From: Bordetella parapertussis
Lineage (GTDB): Bacteria > Pseudomonadota > Gammaproteobacteria > Burkholderiales > Burkholderiaceae_A
NCBI GenBank assembly: GCA_945901825.1
Contig: CAMDMC010000014.1
Coordinates: forward strand, 1-42,910
Direction of reading: 5' to 3'
DNA: 42,910 bases
The translations under genes and the position numbers were made by a program. Shown here piece by piece: positions 16,255 to 24,873 of the stretch. Numbering within the stretch: the stretch's first letter is position 1; every line of letters starts with the position of its first letter. Under the pieces are notes generated by a model, which saw only the letters and a program-made list of their open reading frames with translations, was not told the DNA's origin and searched no databases.

Positions 16255-18369
16255 CTATGCCGCTTCAAGCAAGCCAGAGTGCCGAAGCAGAGCCTCTGGG
16301 CTTGGCTCACGTCCCCGAAAGGCTTTAAATGACTCAATGGCTGGGCGTGATCCGCCCTTGGAGAGAATCTCTTTCCAGAAACGTTGCCCTACCGTCGCAT
16401 AGTTCTGAGGGTCTTCCTCGAAGGCCGAGTAAGCATCGGCCGACAGAACTTCGGCCCACTTGTAGCTGTAGTAGCCCGCTGCGTAGCCGCCCGCAAAAAT
16501 ATGGCTGAAGCTTTGCGGAAACCGTTGAAAGCTCGGTGGGTGAAGAACAGCCACCTGCGAGCGAACCTCGTTAAGCGTTGCCATGATTCTCTCGGATGCT
16601 TTTTGCAGGTCGGGCTCAACAATCTCATGATGAATACGCAGGTCAAAAAGTGCGAGCTCAATCTGGCGAAGCATGTAGAGACCACTCTGAAAGTTCTTGG
16701 CCCGTATCATTTTTTTATAGAGGTCTTCGGGAAGGGGCTCACCGGTCTCAACATGACGGGTCATGGCCTGAAGCTTGTCCCATTCCCAGCAGAAGTTCTC
16801 CATGAACTGGCTCGGAAGCTCGACGGCATCCCATTCCACTCCATTAATTCCCGAGACCTCTAGCTCGTCCACCTCGGTGAGCAGATGGTGAAGCCCATGG
16901 CCGAACTCGTGGAACAAGGTGGTGACATCGTCGTGAGAGATGGTGCTTGGACGATGCTCGCTGGGGGGCATGAAATTGCAGGTCAGCATGGCCACCGGCT
17001 TTTGAAGCTGCGAGGCGAGTCTGCGCCGGCCACGGCTGTCGTCCATCCAGGCGCCGCCTCGTTTGGTGGGCCGTGTGTAGAGATCAAGAAACAGGTAGCC
17101 AATAGTCTCTGCCCCACGCCGAACGCTGTAGAGGCGGACATCGGGATGCCAGGGGCATTGGGCAAGATCAGTCTGAGCTTTCGAGGCATTGCCAGTGGGT
17201 TCAAAATCGGCCTTGCTTGTCTCGCGAAGCTCAACTCCAAAGAGCTCTTGCACCAATTCAAACAGGCCCGCTAAGACGTGTTGCACCTGGAAGTATTGGC
17301 GAACCTCGTCTTCTGAAAAACTGAACTTTTGCTGGCGCAGCTTCTCGCCTACATAGCTTACGTCCCACGACTCCAGGCTCTCAAGTGCAAGGTGCGTCTT
17401 TGCAAAGGCCTTTAGTTCGGCGACATCCTGTTCAGCAAAGGGTCGAGCTTTTTTTGCTAGGTCAAGCAAAAACTCCATGACCTGCTTGGGCGATTGGGCC
17501 ATCTTCGAGGCCAGTGAGAGCTCGGCCGCCGATGCAAAGCCCAGTGCCTTAGCCTGTTGTTGTCGAAGATAAAGAATTTCTGCCATGAGCAGGCTGTTGT
17601 CATGATCGGGGCCTTCCTCTGCCAGCTCGGAGGCACGGCGAGCATTCTTCGAGTACATCTCTTCGCGAAGCGGTCGGTCGTCGGCAAACTGCAAAACCGG
17701 AATAAGGCTAGGCTGCTGAAGGCCAAAGACTGCTAGCGCATCGAGCTTTTCAGCCTTCGCCTTCTCCTTGGCAGCCTGGGCAACGGCCTCGGGCAGCCCG
17801 AGGAGCTGATTGGCATGGCTCACCAACACCTTGGACGCATTGGTGCTGTCGAGCAGATTCTCGGAAAACTGCTGCGATAAAGCGGCAAGCCTGGCCGACC
17901 TTTCAGTAAAGGCCGTTTGCGCATCAGAGTTGAGCTCCACCCCCCCAAGCCGAAAGTCACGAAGGCTGTTCGTTAGCGCCCGCTGGCGAGACTCGGAAAG
18001 CTGACCACCGGCAGGATCAAGCGTAATGGCAGCGGTCTTTTCAAAAAGAGCCTTATCTTGCGCAAGTCGCGACCAGAACCGAGAGACTTTTTCAAGGTTG
18101 TTATTGGTCAGCTCACGCCATTGCGGACTGTCCATCACCGCACCCATGTGGTGAATCGCAGACCAGAGACGCCCGAGGCGCTCTGTTGCGCTTGTTAAGG
18201 GCTCAATAACGGTTTCCCACTGGGCGGTCTCGCTGCTACGGGAGATCACCGTGAGCTGCTCCTCGGCCTCGTTTAGAAGGTCCGTGAGGGGTTGTTGGAC
18301 GTCCTCGGGCTTGAGCAGCCCGTAACAAGGTATTTCGTTTCCAAGGAATTGTTCGACAGAAGGGGTCAT
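16255..18369 (-). CDS. prlC: Oligopeptidase A (M3 family zinc metallopeptidase)
   Basis: Cytoplasmic zinc peptidase that degrades short peptides, including cleaved signal peptides. Using the start at 18369 (MTPSVEQF), where family similarity begins, the protein has 704 residues; a longer frame upstream runs into folD and adds an unrelated basic segment. The zinc site is HEFGH (487-491) with the third ligand probably Glu517 in WDAVELPSQFMENF. The GGYAAGYYSYKWAEVLSADA region near the C-terminus is the conserved substrate-binding part of M3 peptidases. Length is close to the roughly 680 of Escherichia coli. folD lies 19 bp upstream and xthA 20 bp downstream. Confidence 0.96.
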   Translation of the reverse strand: MTPSVEQFLGNEIPCYGLLKPEDVQQPLTDLLNEAEEQLTVISRSSETAQWETVIEPLTSATERLGRLWSAIHHMGAVMDSPQWRELTNNNLEKVSRFWSRLAQDKALFEKTAAITLDPAGGQLSESRQRALTNSLRDFRLGGVELNSDAQTAFTERSARLAALSQQFSENLLDSTNASKVLVSHANQLLGLPEAVAQAAKEKAKAEKLDALAVFGLQQPSLIPVLQFADDRPLREEMYSKNARRASELAEEGPDHDNSLLMAEILYLRQQQAKALGFASAAELSLASKMAQSPKQVMEFLLDLAKKARPFAEQDVAELKAFAKTHLALESLESWDVSYVGEKLRQQKFSFSEDEVRQYFQVQHVLAGLFELVQELFGVELRETSKADFEPTGNASKAQTDLAQCPWHPDVRLYSVRRGAETIGYLFLDLYTRPTKRGGAWMDDSRGRRRLASQLQKPVAMLTCNFMPPSEHRPSTISHDDVTTLFHEFGHGLHHLLTEVDELEVSGINGVEWDAVELPSQFMENFCWEWDKLQAMTRHVETGEPLPEDLYKKMIRAKNFQSGLYMLRQIELALFDLRIHHEIVEPDLQKASERIMATLNEVRSQVAVLHPPSFQRFPQSFSHIFAGGYAAGYYSYKWAEVLSADAYSAFEEDPQNYATVGQRFWKEILSKGGSRPAIESFKAFRGREPSPEALLRHSGLLEAA

Positions 18370-18388
18370 GAAAGTATTTTGGTGCCGT

Positions 18389-19252
18389 TTAGGTTGACGA
18401 AGGGGCGAGGGATTCCGCCGCATCGAGAGTATTTTGCAAAAGCATGGCAATGGTCATGGGACCAACCCCGCCAGGCACGGGGGTAATGGCCTTTGCCACT
18501 CTGGCAACGCGATCAAAGTCGACATCGCCCACCAGTTGCCCCGATTCAAGCCGGTTGATACCCACATCAATTACAACGGCCCCGGGCTTGACCATCTCGG
18601 CTGAAATAAGTCCAGGCCGTCCAACGGCCGCAACCAAAACGTCAGCGCGCCGTGTCTTTTCTTCGAGGTTTTGGGTTTTGCTGTTGCACAGGGTGACGGT
18701 TGCCCCGGCCTGCAGCAGCATCATGGCCAGAGGTTTACCTACAATGTTGCTTGCACCGACAACCACTGCCTCGGCTCCGCGCAAGGCGGTGTTGTGGTGT
18801 TCAAGCATCACCATTACGCCCAGAGGGGTGCAGGGCTTAAGACAGGGCTGGCCCGTAAAAAGAGCACCCGCATTAACTGGATGAAACCCATCCACATCTT
18901 TGCCGGGCGCAATAGCCTGAATGATTGTTTTCTCTGCAATGTGCTTGGGCAGGGGCAGCTGCACCAGAATGCCGTCGACGGTCCGATCCTTATTCAGGCG
19001 GCCAATTTGCTCAAGCAGGGTCTCACTTGAACACGATGCATCGAGCCTTATAAGCTGCGAGGCAATACCAGCCTTTTCACAGGCCGCAACCTTATGCCGA
19101 ACATAGACCTCGGAGGCGGGGTTACTTCCTACCAGAATAACCGTGAGCCCGGGCGCACGCCCATGCAGACTTAGAAAGCGCGCAGCACGCGAGCCAACCT
19201 GTTGGCGCAGGGTTTCGGCAAGACTCTTTCCGTCAATTAACTGAGCAGGCAT
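18389..19252 (-). CDS. folD: Bifunctional methylenetetrahydrofolate dehydrogenase/cyclohydrolase
   Basis: Interconverts 5,10-methylene- and 10-formyl-tetrahydrofolate using NADP, feeding purine and formyl-Met synthesis. Visible marks are [14 protein letters not shown] with the catalytic Lys, the [10 protein letters not shown] loop, [10 protein letters not shown], the Rossmann [11 protein letters not shown] and the C-terminal [16 protein letters not shown]. Length of 287 is usual. It is the first gene of the long minus-strand block. The 84 bp up to tRNA-Ala must hold its promoter, back to back with the tRNA promoter. Confidence 0.97.
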   Translation of the reverse strand: MPAQLIDGKSLAETLRQQVGSRAARFLSLHGRAPGLTVILVGSNPASEVYVRHKVAACEKAGIASQLIRLDASCSSETLLEQIGRLNKDRTVDGILVQLPLPKHIAEKTIIQAIAPGKDVDGFHPVNAGALFTGQPCLKPCTPLGVMVMLEHHNTALRGAEAVVVGASNIVGKPLAMMLLQAGATVTLCNSKTQNLEEKTRRADVLVAAVGRPGLISAEMVKPGAVVIDVGINRLESGQLVGDVDFDRVARVAKAITPVPGGVGPMTIAMLLQNTLDAAESLAPSST

Positions 19253-19283
19253 GGAAAGATCCTAGCATGGTGCTAAAGTCAGC

Positions 19284-19312
19284 TAGACAATGCGTCAGAG
19301 TTTCTTTATAGT
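19284..19312 (+). promoter_or_regulatory. Sigma-70 promoter of the tRNA-Ala/tRNA-Glu unit
   Basis: A TAGACA -35 box (19284-19289) and a TATAGT -10 box (19307-19312) are separated by 17 bp, each one mismatch from consensus. The predicted start is near 19319, about 18 bp before tRNA-Ala. The bases after the -10 box are GC-rich (TCGCGG), as in stringently controlled stable-RNA promoters. Confidence 0.7.
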
Positions 19313-19336
19313 TCGCGGTTTGCCGTGTTGTTGATT

Positions 19337-19412
<76 letters not shown>

Positions 19413-19467
19413 AAATCTCGACGTCAACACGATTCGTAGATCTGATTTATCATCCAGTTTCGCTCTA

Positions 19468-19543
19468 GTCCCCTTCGTCTAGAGGCCTAGGACATCACCC
19501 TTTCACGGTGAGTACAGGGGTTCGAATCCCCTAGGGGACGCCA
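19468..19543 (+). tRNA. tRNA-Glu (anticodon TTC)
   Basis: A 76-base tRNA with an encoded CCA. The acceptor GTCCCCT pairs with AGGGGAC, the D-arm reads CGTCTAGAGGCCTAGGAC, the anticodon loop is CTTTCAC within TCACC/GGTGA, and the T-arm has GGTTCGAATCC. It lies 55 bp after tRNA-Ala with no separate promoter seen, so one transcript is likely. It ends 20 bp before the convergent phoH-like gene. Confidence 0.97.
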
Positions 19544-19563
19544 TTTACTTGGCCTCAATTGTT

Positions 19564-21267
19564 TTAAAGTGCTTCGGTGGCGAAGTCGGCAAGCCTGGAC
19601 CTCTCGCCCCTTTGCAGGGTCACATGGCCCCCATGTTCCCAGCCCTTAAACCTATCCACGGTGTAGGTCAGCCCTGAAGAACCCTCGGTAAGGTAGGGTG
19701 AGTCAATCTGAGCAATATTGCCCATGCAGACAACCTTGGTTCCAGGCCCCGCCCGGGTAATAAGGGCCTTCATCTGCTTAGGCGTTAGGTTTTGTGCCTC
19801 ATCGATAATAAGAAACTTGTTAATAAACGTGCGTCCGCGCATAAAGTTCATCGACTTGATTTTGATGCGACTGCGAATCAGGTCGGAGGCAGCCGACCGG
19901 CCCCAGTCACCTCCCGCCTCCATGCCACGGTTAAGCACTTCAAGATTGTCTTCAAAGGCCCCCATCCAGGGCTGCATTTTTTCCTCTTCCGTTCCGGGAA
20001 GAAAGCCAATGTCATCGCCTATCGGCACGGTGGCACGCGTGACGATAATTTCGCTGTAAAGCTTGGTCTCAAGGGTCTGTGCAAGGCCCGCTGCAAGGGC
20101 AAGCAGGGTCTTGCCCGTACCGGCCTGGCCAAGCAAGGTTACAAAGTCGATGTCCGGGTTCATGAGGAGGCTTAGTGCGAAGTTCTGCTCACGGTTTCTT
20201 GCCACGATGCCCCAGACTGCGTTCTTGGTGTGCGCATAGTCCCGCAACACGCGTAGGGTAGCCGTCTGCCCACGAATTTCTTGCACAACGGCGTGCAATG
20301 GACGTTCGCCGTCTTCGTATACAAACTCGTTCAGATGCAGCCCAGAGCACAGAGGGCCAGCCACTCTGTAATAGGTCGTTCCCGCCTGTTGCCAGGACTC
20401 CATGTTCTTGCCGTGGGTCTCCCAGAAGTCCTGGGGCAGGGCCATACTCCCGGTGTAAAGCAGGTCGGCATCGTCAATGACCTGGTCGTTGAAGTAGTCT
20501 TCCGCAAACAGGCCTAGGGCATGGGCCTTGATGCGGATGTTGATGTCTTTGGAGACAAGAACGACATCCCGATCGGGATGTCGCTGAGCAAGTGCGCGCA
20601 CCACACCCAGAATCTGGTTGTCGGCCTTGCCCGTTGCAAGCCCGGCAATGGGCTCGATTGCAAGCGGCTCGGTCTGAAAAAAGAGCCGCCCCGTGGCGTC
20701 GGAGTGCCCAATGCTGGCAAGTGGAATGCCATCGGATAGGCAGTGGCGTGAGGCCTCAGGAAGCGCCTCAATAAGAGAGTCGAGGCTTCTTGAAACCTGA
20801 CGGACATGACGGGAGACTTCCGAGAGACCCTTCTTGTGTCCGTCAAGTTCCTCGAGGGTCATCATGGGAAGGTAGACGTCATGCTCTTGAAACCGGAAGA
20901 GGCTTGAGGGGTCATGCATGAGCACATTGGTATCAAGAACAAAAAGCTTTGGTGCTGCCGAGCTGGACTGCCTGCTGCTTACCAGGGCTGTCTGCCTGGG
21001 CCTTGAGGCGCCATTCGGAGTCCCAGTGCGGGAATAACCGGGTCGAGCGACCGGCTGGCCCATCTGCCTTGCTTCAACAGGCAAGGGCTGAAGGGCTCGG
21101 CCCGAGGCCTTGCCCGCAACCACAGAGGCAGACGGTTGATTGGGTTCAGCCGGTTGGGCAGCAAGAAGTTTGGGTTTGATTGGCGCGCGCAAGGGGGTCT
21201 TGGCAAGAAGGGTCTCATCGGCTTCAAGAAGGCTGGCGGGTTTTGTTGGGGCTTTGGGTAAGGGCAT
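19564..21267 (-). CDS. PIN-PhoH protein (PhoH2 type ribonuclease/helicase)
   Basis: A PIN nuclease domain fused to a PhoH ATPase. PIN begins at about residue 107 (KLFVLDTNVLMHD, Asp112), with further acidic residues in TLEELD and KADNQIL. The ATPase has Walker A GQAGTGKT (380-387) and Walker B IIDEAQN (Asp489-Glu490). Studied PhoH2 proteins unwind and cut RNA. The first 106 residues are a low-complexity extension rich in Pro, Ala, Ser and Arg, likely disordered. No good ribosome site precedes the ATG, so the true start could lie further in, for example at residue 69. Bcp lies 47 bp upstream on the same strand. Confidence 0.9.
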   Translation of the reverse strand: MPLPKAPTKPASLLEADETLLAKTPLRAPIKPKLLAAQPAEPNQPSASVVAGKASGRALQPLPVEARQMGQPVARPGYSRTGTPNGASRPRQTALVSSRQSSSAAPKLFVLDTNVLMHDPSSLFRFQEHDVYLPMMTLEELDGHKKGLSEVSRHVRQVSRSLDSLIEALPEASRHCLSDGIPLASIGHSDATGRLFFQTEPLAIEPIAGLATGKADNQILGVVRALAQRHPDRDVVLVSKDINIRIKAHALGLFAEDYFNDQVIDDADLLYTGSMALPQDFWETHGKNMESWQQAGTTYYRVAGPLCSGLHLNEFVYEDGERPLHAVVQEIRGQTATLRVLRDYAHTKNAVWGIVARNREQNFALSLLMNPDIDFVTLLGQAGTGKTLLALAAGLAQTLETKLYSEIIVTRATVPIGDDIGFLPGTEEEKMQPWMGAFEDNLEVLNRGMEAGGDWGRSAASDLIRSRIKIKSMNFMRGRTFINKFLIIDEAQNLTPKQMKALITRAGPGTKVVCMGNIAQIDSPYLTEGSSGLTYTVDRFKGWEHGGHVTLQRGERSRLADFATEAL

Positions 21268-21314
21268 GTTTGCTGGCTTTATTCAGAGGATCAGGGGAGG
21301 TGTTGAGTGTTGGG

Positions 21315-21794
21315 TTATGCGCTAAGCGCACGAGCAGCGGCAAGCACACTCTCGGCATGTCCGGGAACCTTGACTGCGCGCCACACGGAACGAACCATAC
21401 CTTGGCTGTCCACCAGAAAAGTGCTGCGCTCGATGCCGCGAACAGGCTTGCCATACATCGACTTCTCTTTGATGACGTGAAAGGCTAGGCACAGGCTTTC
21501 CTGGGGGTCGGCGGCCAAGGCAAAACTAAGGCTGTGTTTTGCAATAAAACGCTCGTGGCTCTTGAGGCTGTCACGGGAGACGCCAAGCACCTGGGTGTCT
21601 GCTTTAAGGAATTCAGAATGAAGACGGCTGAAGTCGAGCCCTTCGATGGTGCATCCAGGCGTGTCGTCCTTGGGGTAGAAATAAATAACAAGCTGGTGCC
21701 CAAGGTAGTGCGAGAGTCGCGCTGCCCCAAGATTGGTCTCAATAGGCAGGTCGGGCACAAGGTCACCAACTTCGGGAAAGTTCTCACTAGGCAT
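21315..21794 (-). CDS. bcp: Peroxiredoxin of the Bcp/PrxQ family, apparently one-cysteine type
   Basis: Thiol peroxidase that reduces hydrogen and organic peroxides. The fold is marked by FYPKDDTPGCTIEGLDF, with peroxidatic Cys48. The usual resolving cysteine five residues later is Leu53 here. The alternative PrxQ resolving position in the next helix (in SHERFIAKH) also lacks a cysteine. The only other cysteine is Cys102. It therefore resembles a one-cysteine enzyme needing an outside thiol. Length of 159 is normal. The Mth938-like gene ends seven bases upstream of this start, so the two form an operon. Confidence 0.93.
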   Translation of the reverse strand: MPSENFPEVGDLVPDLPIETNLGAARLSHYLGHQLVIYFYPKDDTPGCTIEGLDFSRLHSEFLKADTQVLGVSRDSLKSHERFIAKHSLSFALAADPQESLCLAFHVIKEKSMYGKPVRGIERSTFLVDSQGMVRSVWRAVKVPGHAESVLAAARALSA

Positions 21795-21801
21795 AGCTGC
21801 T

Positions 21802-22227
21802 TTACTCCTTTACGAGATTGCCTGGTTGCCAATTGGGGGCCTGCGCCCCGGGAAGAAGTGTGGCCAAAACCACGCGACGGTTCTCTGATGCGAGCAGGTT
21901 GAAGGTGCGGCAGGCTGCTGCACTTGTCATGAACTCAATGCCGACCGAGGCCTCGCGGCAGAGATCGGACCAGATGCTTGGGTGGACAAAGACCTGCTGG
22001 GCTCCGGTGCCAATTAATAAAATATCGGGCTCGTGACCAATAAGATCTTGAAAGTGGCTGGGCTGCAGAGACTTGTCGACAGACACAACCCAAGGCTGCG
22101 GTGCGAGGGAGCCGCTCAACACAATGGATTCGAACCACCGCTGGTCGTTCACAGCGATAAAGTCGCTTTCCAGGCCGGTGATTTGGTACCGTGCACTTAG
22201 TGAGTCAGGCTGTAGTTTTGCGCCCAT
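21802..22227 (-). CDS. Mth938 domain-containing protein (DUF498 family)
   Basis: A 141-residue cytoplasmic protein of the Mth938-like family. The pattern is a strand-rich first half, then DILLIGTGAQQVFVHP, a helix, GIEFMTSAAACRTFNLLASENRRVVLATLLPG, which is the family signature. Human and bacterial relatives are linked to respiratory complex I assembly or remain uncharacterised, so no precise function is given. It starts the small Mth938-bcp operon and is divergent from alaC across 98 bp. No convincing promoter boxes stand out in that gap. Confidence 0.85.
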   Translation of the reverse strand: MGAKLQPDSLSARYQITGLESDFIAVNDQRWFESIVLSGSLAPQPWVVSVDKSLQPSHFQDLIGHEPDILLIGTGAQQVFVHPSIWSDLCREASVGIEFMTSAAACRTFNLLASENRRVVLATLLPGAQAPNWQPGNLVKE

Positions 22228-22325
22228 GAGACTTGAATCTAGCAGGTTTTTGTGAATTTTTGAGCAGGCGCAGACTAGGCTAAAGTTACTGTTTTCCCTA
22301 ATACCTTAATAAAACAAAGACCTTC

Positions 22326-23546
22326 ATGAAGACCTTTTCTCGTATCCAGCGCCTGCCACCCTATGTTTTCAACATTACGGGCGAGCTCAAGATGGCGGCC
22401 CGACGACGTGGAGAGGACATTATTGACATGAGCATGGGCAACCCCGACGGGCCCACCCCTGCGCATATTGTTGAGAAGCTGGTGGAGGTTGCCCGAAAAG
22501 AGCATACCCATGGGTATTCGGTCTCAAAGGGGATCCCCAGGCTTCGGAAGGCCATAACGGGCTGGTACAAGAATCGTTACGGGGTTGACCTTGACCCCGA
22601 TAAAGAGGCCATTGTCACCATAGGGTCGAAGGAGGGCCTCGCCCACCTCATGCTTGCCACCCTCGACCGTGGTGACACCGTGCTTGTGCCTAACCCGTCT
22701 TACCCCATTCATATTTACGGGGCGATCATCGCCGGAGCAGATATCCGCTCGGTACGGATGACCGGCGAGGTCGATTTTTTTGAAGAGCTTGAGCGGGCCA
22801 TTCGTGAGTCTCTGCCTCGGCCTAAGATGATGATTCTTGGCTTTCCCAGTAATCCCACCGCGCAATGCGTCGACCTTCATTTCTTTGAGCGTGTGGTTGC
22901 CCTTGCCAAAGAGCATGACATTCTTGTGGTGCACGATCTCGCCTATGCCGACATTGGTTTTGATGGCTACAAGGCGCCTTCCATCATGCAGGTTCCCGGA
23001 GCGCGCGACGTGGCCGTGGAGTTCTTTACGCTAAGCAAGTCCTACAACATGGCGGGCTGGCGTATTGGTTTTATGGTGGGGAATTCGGAGCTTGTAAATG
23101 CCCTTGCACGAATAAAAAGCTATCACGACTACGGAACCTTCACGCCCATTCAGGTGGCGTCCGTTATTGCACTTGAGGGACCTCAAGAGTGCGTCGAGGA
23201 AGTTCGACTTAAGTACCAGCGCCGGCGCGATGTCCTGGCAAAGGGTCTTATCGAGGCGGGCTGGCCAATCGATATTCCCAAGGCATCCATGTACATCTGG
23301 GCGCGCATTCCCGCCGATTACCAGGCGATGGGGTCCTTGGAGTTCGCTAAAAAGCTACTCATTGAGGCCAAGGTTGCGGTCTCACCTGGCATTGGGTTTG
23401 GTGACTATGGCGACACCCACGTGCGTTTCGCGCTTATTGAAAACGAGCATCGAATTCGTCAGGCCGTGCGCGGCATAAAAGAGATGTTTAGAAGGGATGG
23501 CCTCCTGGAAGTCCCCAAAGACACAACAGAGGAGGGGGCACACTAA
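22326..23546 (+). CDS. alaC: Alanine transaminase AlaC-type (class I aminotransferase)
   Basis: PLP enzyme that transfers an amino group between glutamate and pyruvate. Visible marks are MGNPDGPTP, the [10 protein letters not shown] loop, the NPSYP segment, FPSNPTAQ and the PLP lysine Lys238 in [15 protein letters not shown], all typical of the AlaC/YfdZ branch. Length of 406 is normal. The stop overlaps the hom ATG as TAATG. This alaC-hom-thrC order is common in Burkholderiales, where it joins alanine and threonine synthesis in one transcript. Confidence 0.94.
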   Translation: MKTFSRIQRLPPYVFNITGELKMAARRRGEDIIDMSMGNPDGPTPAHIVEKLVEVARKEHTHGYSVSKGIPRLRKAITGWYKNRYGVDLDPDKEAIVTIGSKEGLAHLMLATLDRGDTVLVPNPSYPIHIYGAIIAGADIRSVRMTGEVDFFEELERAIRESLPRPKMMILGFPSNPTAQCVDLHFFERVVALAKEHDILVVHDLAYADIGFDGYKAPSIMQVPGARDVAVEFFTLSKSYNMAGWRIGFMVGNSELVNALARIKSYHDYGTFTPIQVASVIALEGPQECVEEVRLKYQRRRDVLAKGLIEAGWPIDIPKASMYIWARIPADYQAMGSLEFAKKLLIEAKVAVSPGIGFGDYGDTHVRFALIENEHRIRQAVRGIKEMFRRDGLLEVPKDTTEEGAH

Positions 23547-24862
23547 TGCCTCAGTCACTACGAGTTGCCCTCGCAGGTCTTGGTACCGTGGGTACCGGCG
23601 TTCACACGGTTTTAACCAGAAATGCTGAGATTATTCAGCAACGCTCGGGACGCTCGGTCGAGCTTGTAGGGCTTGCAGACCTCGACCTTAAGAAGGCGAC
23701 GGCGCTGAGTCAGGGTCAATGCCCTGTCTTTTCCGATGCCCTGGTCATGCTGCGCGAGCTTAAACCCGATGTCGTAGTGGAGCTTATTGGCGGCTATGGC
23801 TTTGCGCGTGAATTCGTTCTCGCGGCTATCGGCCAAGGCTGCTCGGTGGTCACGGCAAACAAGGCCTTGCTGGCCGTCCATGGCCGCGACCTATTCGACC
23901 AGGCTCAGAAGGCGGGCGTCACCATTGGATTTGAAGCGGCCGTTGCGGGGGGCATCCCCATTATTAAGGCGCTGCGTGAGGGCCTCACCGCAAATCGTAT
24001 TGAATGGGTTGCAGGCATTATTAATGGCACCACTAACTTTATTCTCTCTGAGATGCGCGACAAGGCGCTTTCTTTTGAGGAGGCTCTGTCACAGGCCCAG
24101 GCCCTGGGCTATGCCGAGGCCGATCCCACCTTTGATATTGAAGGCGTTGATGCGGCCCACAAGATCACCCTCATTGCCTCATTAGCCTTTGGCATGCCCG
24201 TTAATTTTCAGGCGGCGCATATTGAAGGCATTTCAAAGTTGAGCTCGCAAGACATTGCCTATGCCGAGCAGCTCGGTTACCGAATAAAGCTTGTTGGGCT
24301 GACCCGCCGTCGGGAAAACGGGGTCGAACTGCGTGTTCATCCTACACTGGTACCTAGCCGTCAGTTGCTTGCCAATGTTGAGGGTGCCATGAATGCGGTG
24401 CTTGTTAAAGGTGATGCGGTAGGCCAGACCCTCTACTACGGAAAGGGTGCGGGCTCAGAGCCAACGGCCAGCGCGGTTATTGCCGATCTTGTCGACCTAG
24501 CGAGGCTTAATGCAAGTTCGGGTCAGACAACCTCGGTTCCTATGTTGTCCTTCCAGCCCGAGCATCTTCAAGACCTTACCGTCCTTCCGATCGCCGACTG
24601 CGAGACAGGTTTTTATATTCGGCTGCGGGTTCTCGATCAGCCCGGTGTGCTTGCCGACATTACAAGGGCCTTGGCAGACGGTGGTATCTCCATTGACGCC
24701 TTTGTTCAGAGGCCGCCCCAGCAAGGTGTGCAAGAGGCAGAAGTTGTGCTTCTTACCCATCGTTGCATCGAGCGTAACCTTCGCCTTGCCATTTCTAGAA
24801 TGGTGCAGTTGCCCTCGGTTCTGAATGAACCCATTACGTTACGCGTAGAAGACCTTGCCTAG
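23546..24862 (+). CDS. hom: Homoserine dehydrogenase
   Basis: Reduces aspartate semialdehyde to homoserine, the branch point to threonine and methionine. The N-terminal Rossmann motif is GLGTVGTGV (11-19). NKALLAVHG and GIINGTTNFILSEM belong to the catalytic domain, which continues with EADPTFDIEGVDAAHK containing conserved acidic and Lys residues. A C-terminal ACT domain (RLRVLDQPGVLADITRAL) suggests threonine feedback. There is no fused aspartokinase. Length of 438 is usual. It overlaps alaC and lies 11 bp before thrC. Confidence 0.97.
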   Translation: MPQSLRVALAGLGTVGTGVHTVLTRNAEIIQQRSGRSVELVGLADLDLKKATALSQGQCPVFSDALVMLRELKPDVVVELIGGYGFAREFVLAAIGQGCSVVTANKALLAVHGRDLFDQAQKAGVTIGFEAAVAGGIPIIKALREGLTANRIEWVAGIINGTTNFILSEMRDKALSFEEALSQAQALGYAEADPTFDIEGVDAAHKITLIASLAFGMPVNFQAAHIEGISKLSSQDIAYAEQLGYRIKLVGLTRRRENGVELRVHPTLVPSRQLLANVEGAMNAVLVKGDAVGQTLYYGKGAGSEPTASAVIADLVDLARLNASSGQTTSVPMLSFQPEHLQDLTVLPIADCETGFYIRLRVLDQPGVLADITRALADGGISIDAFVQRPPQQGVQEAEVVLLTHRCIERNLRLAISRMVQLPSVLNEPITLRVEDLA

Positions 24863-24873
24863 GATTTAGCCTT

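Noticed and set aside
18370..18450. Longer N-terminus for oligopeptidase A
   Set aside because: It overlaps folD and is basic and unrelated; M3 similarity starts just after the ATG at 18369.
19544..19563. Rho-independent terminator after tRNA-Glu
   Set aside because: The 20 bp gap contains a short T-run but no convincing stem, and the convergent phoH-like gene begins at once.
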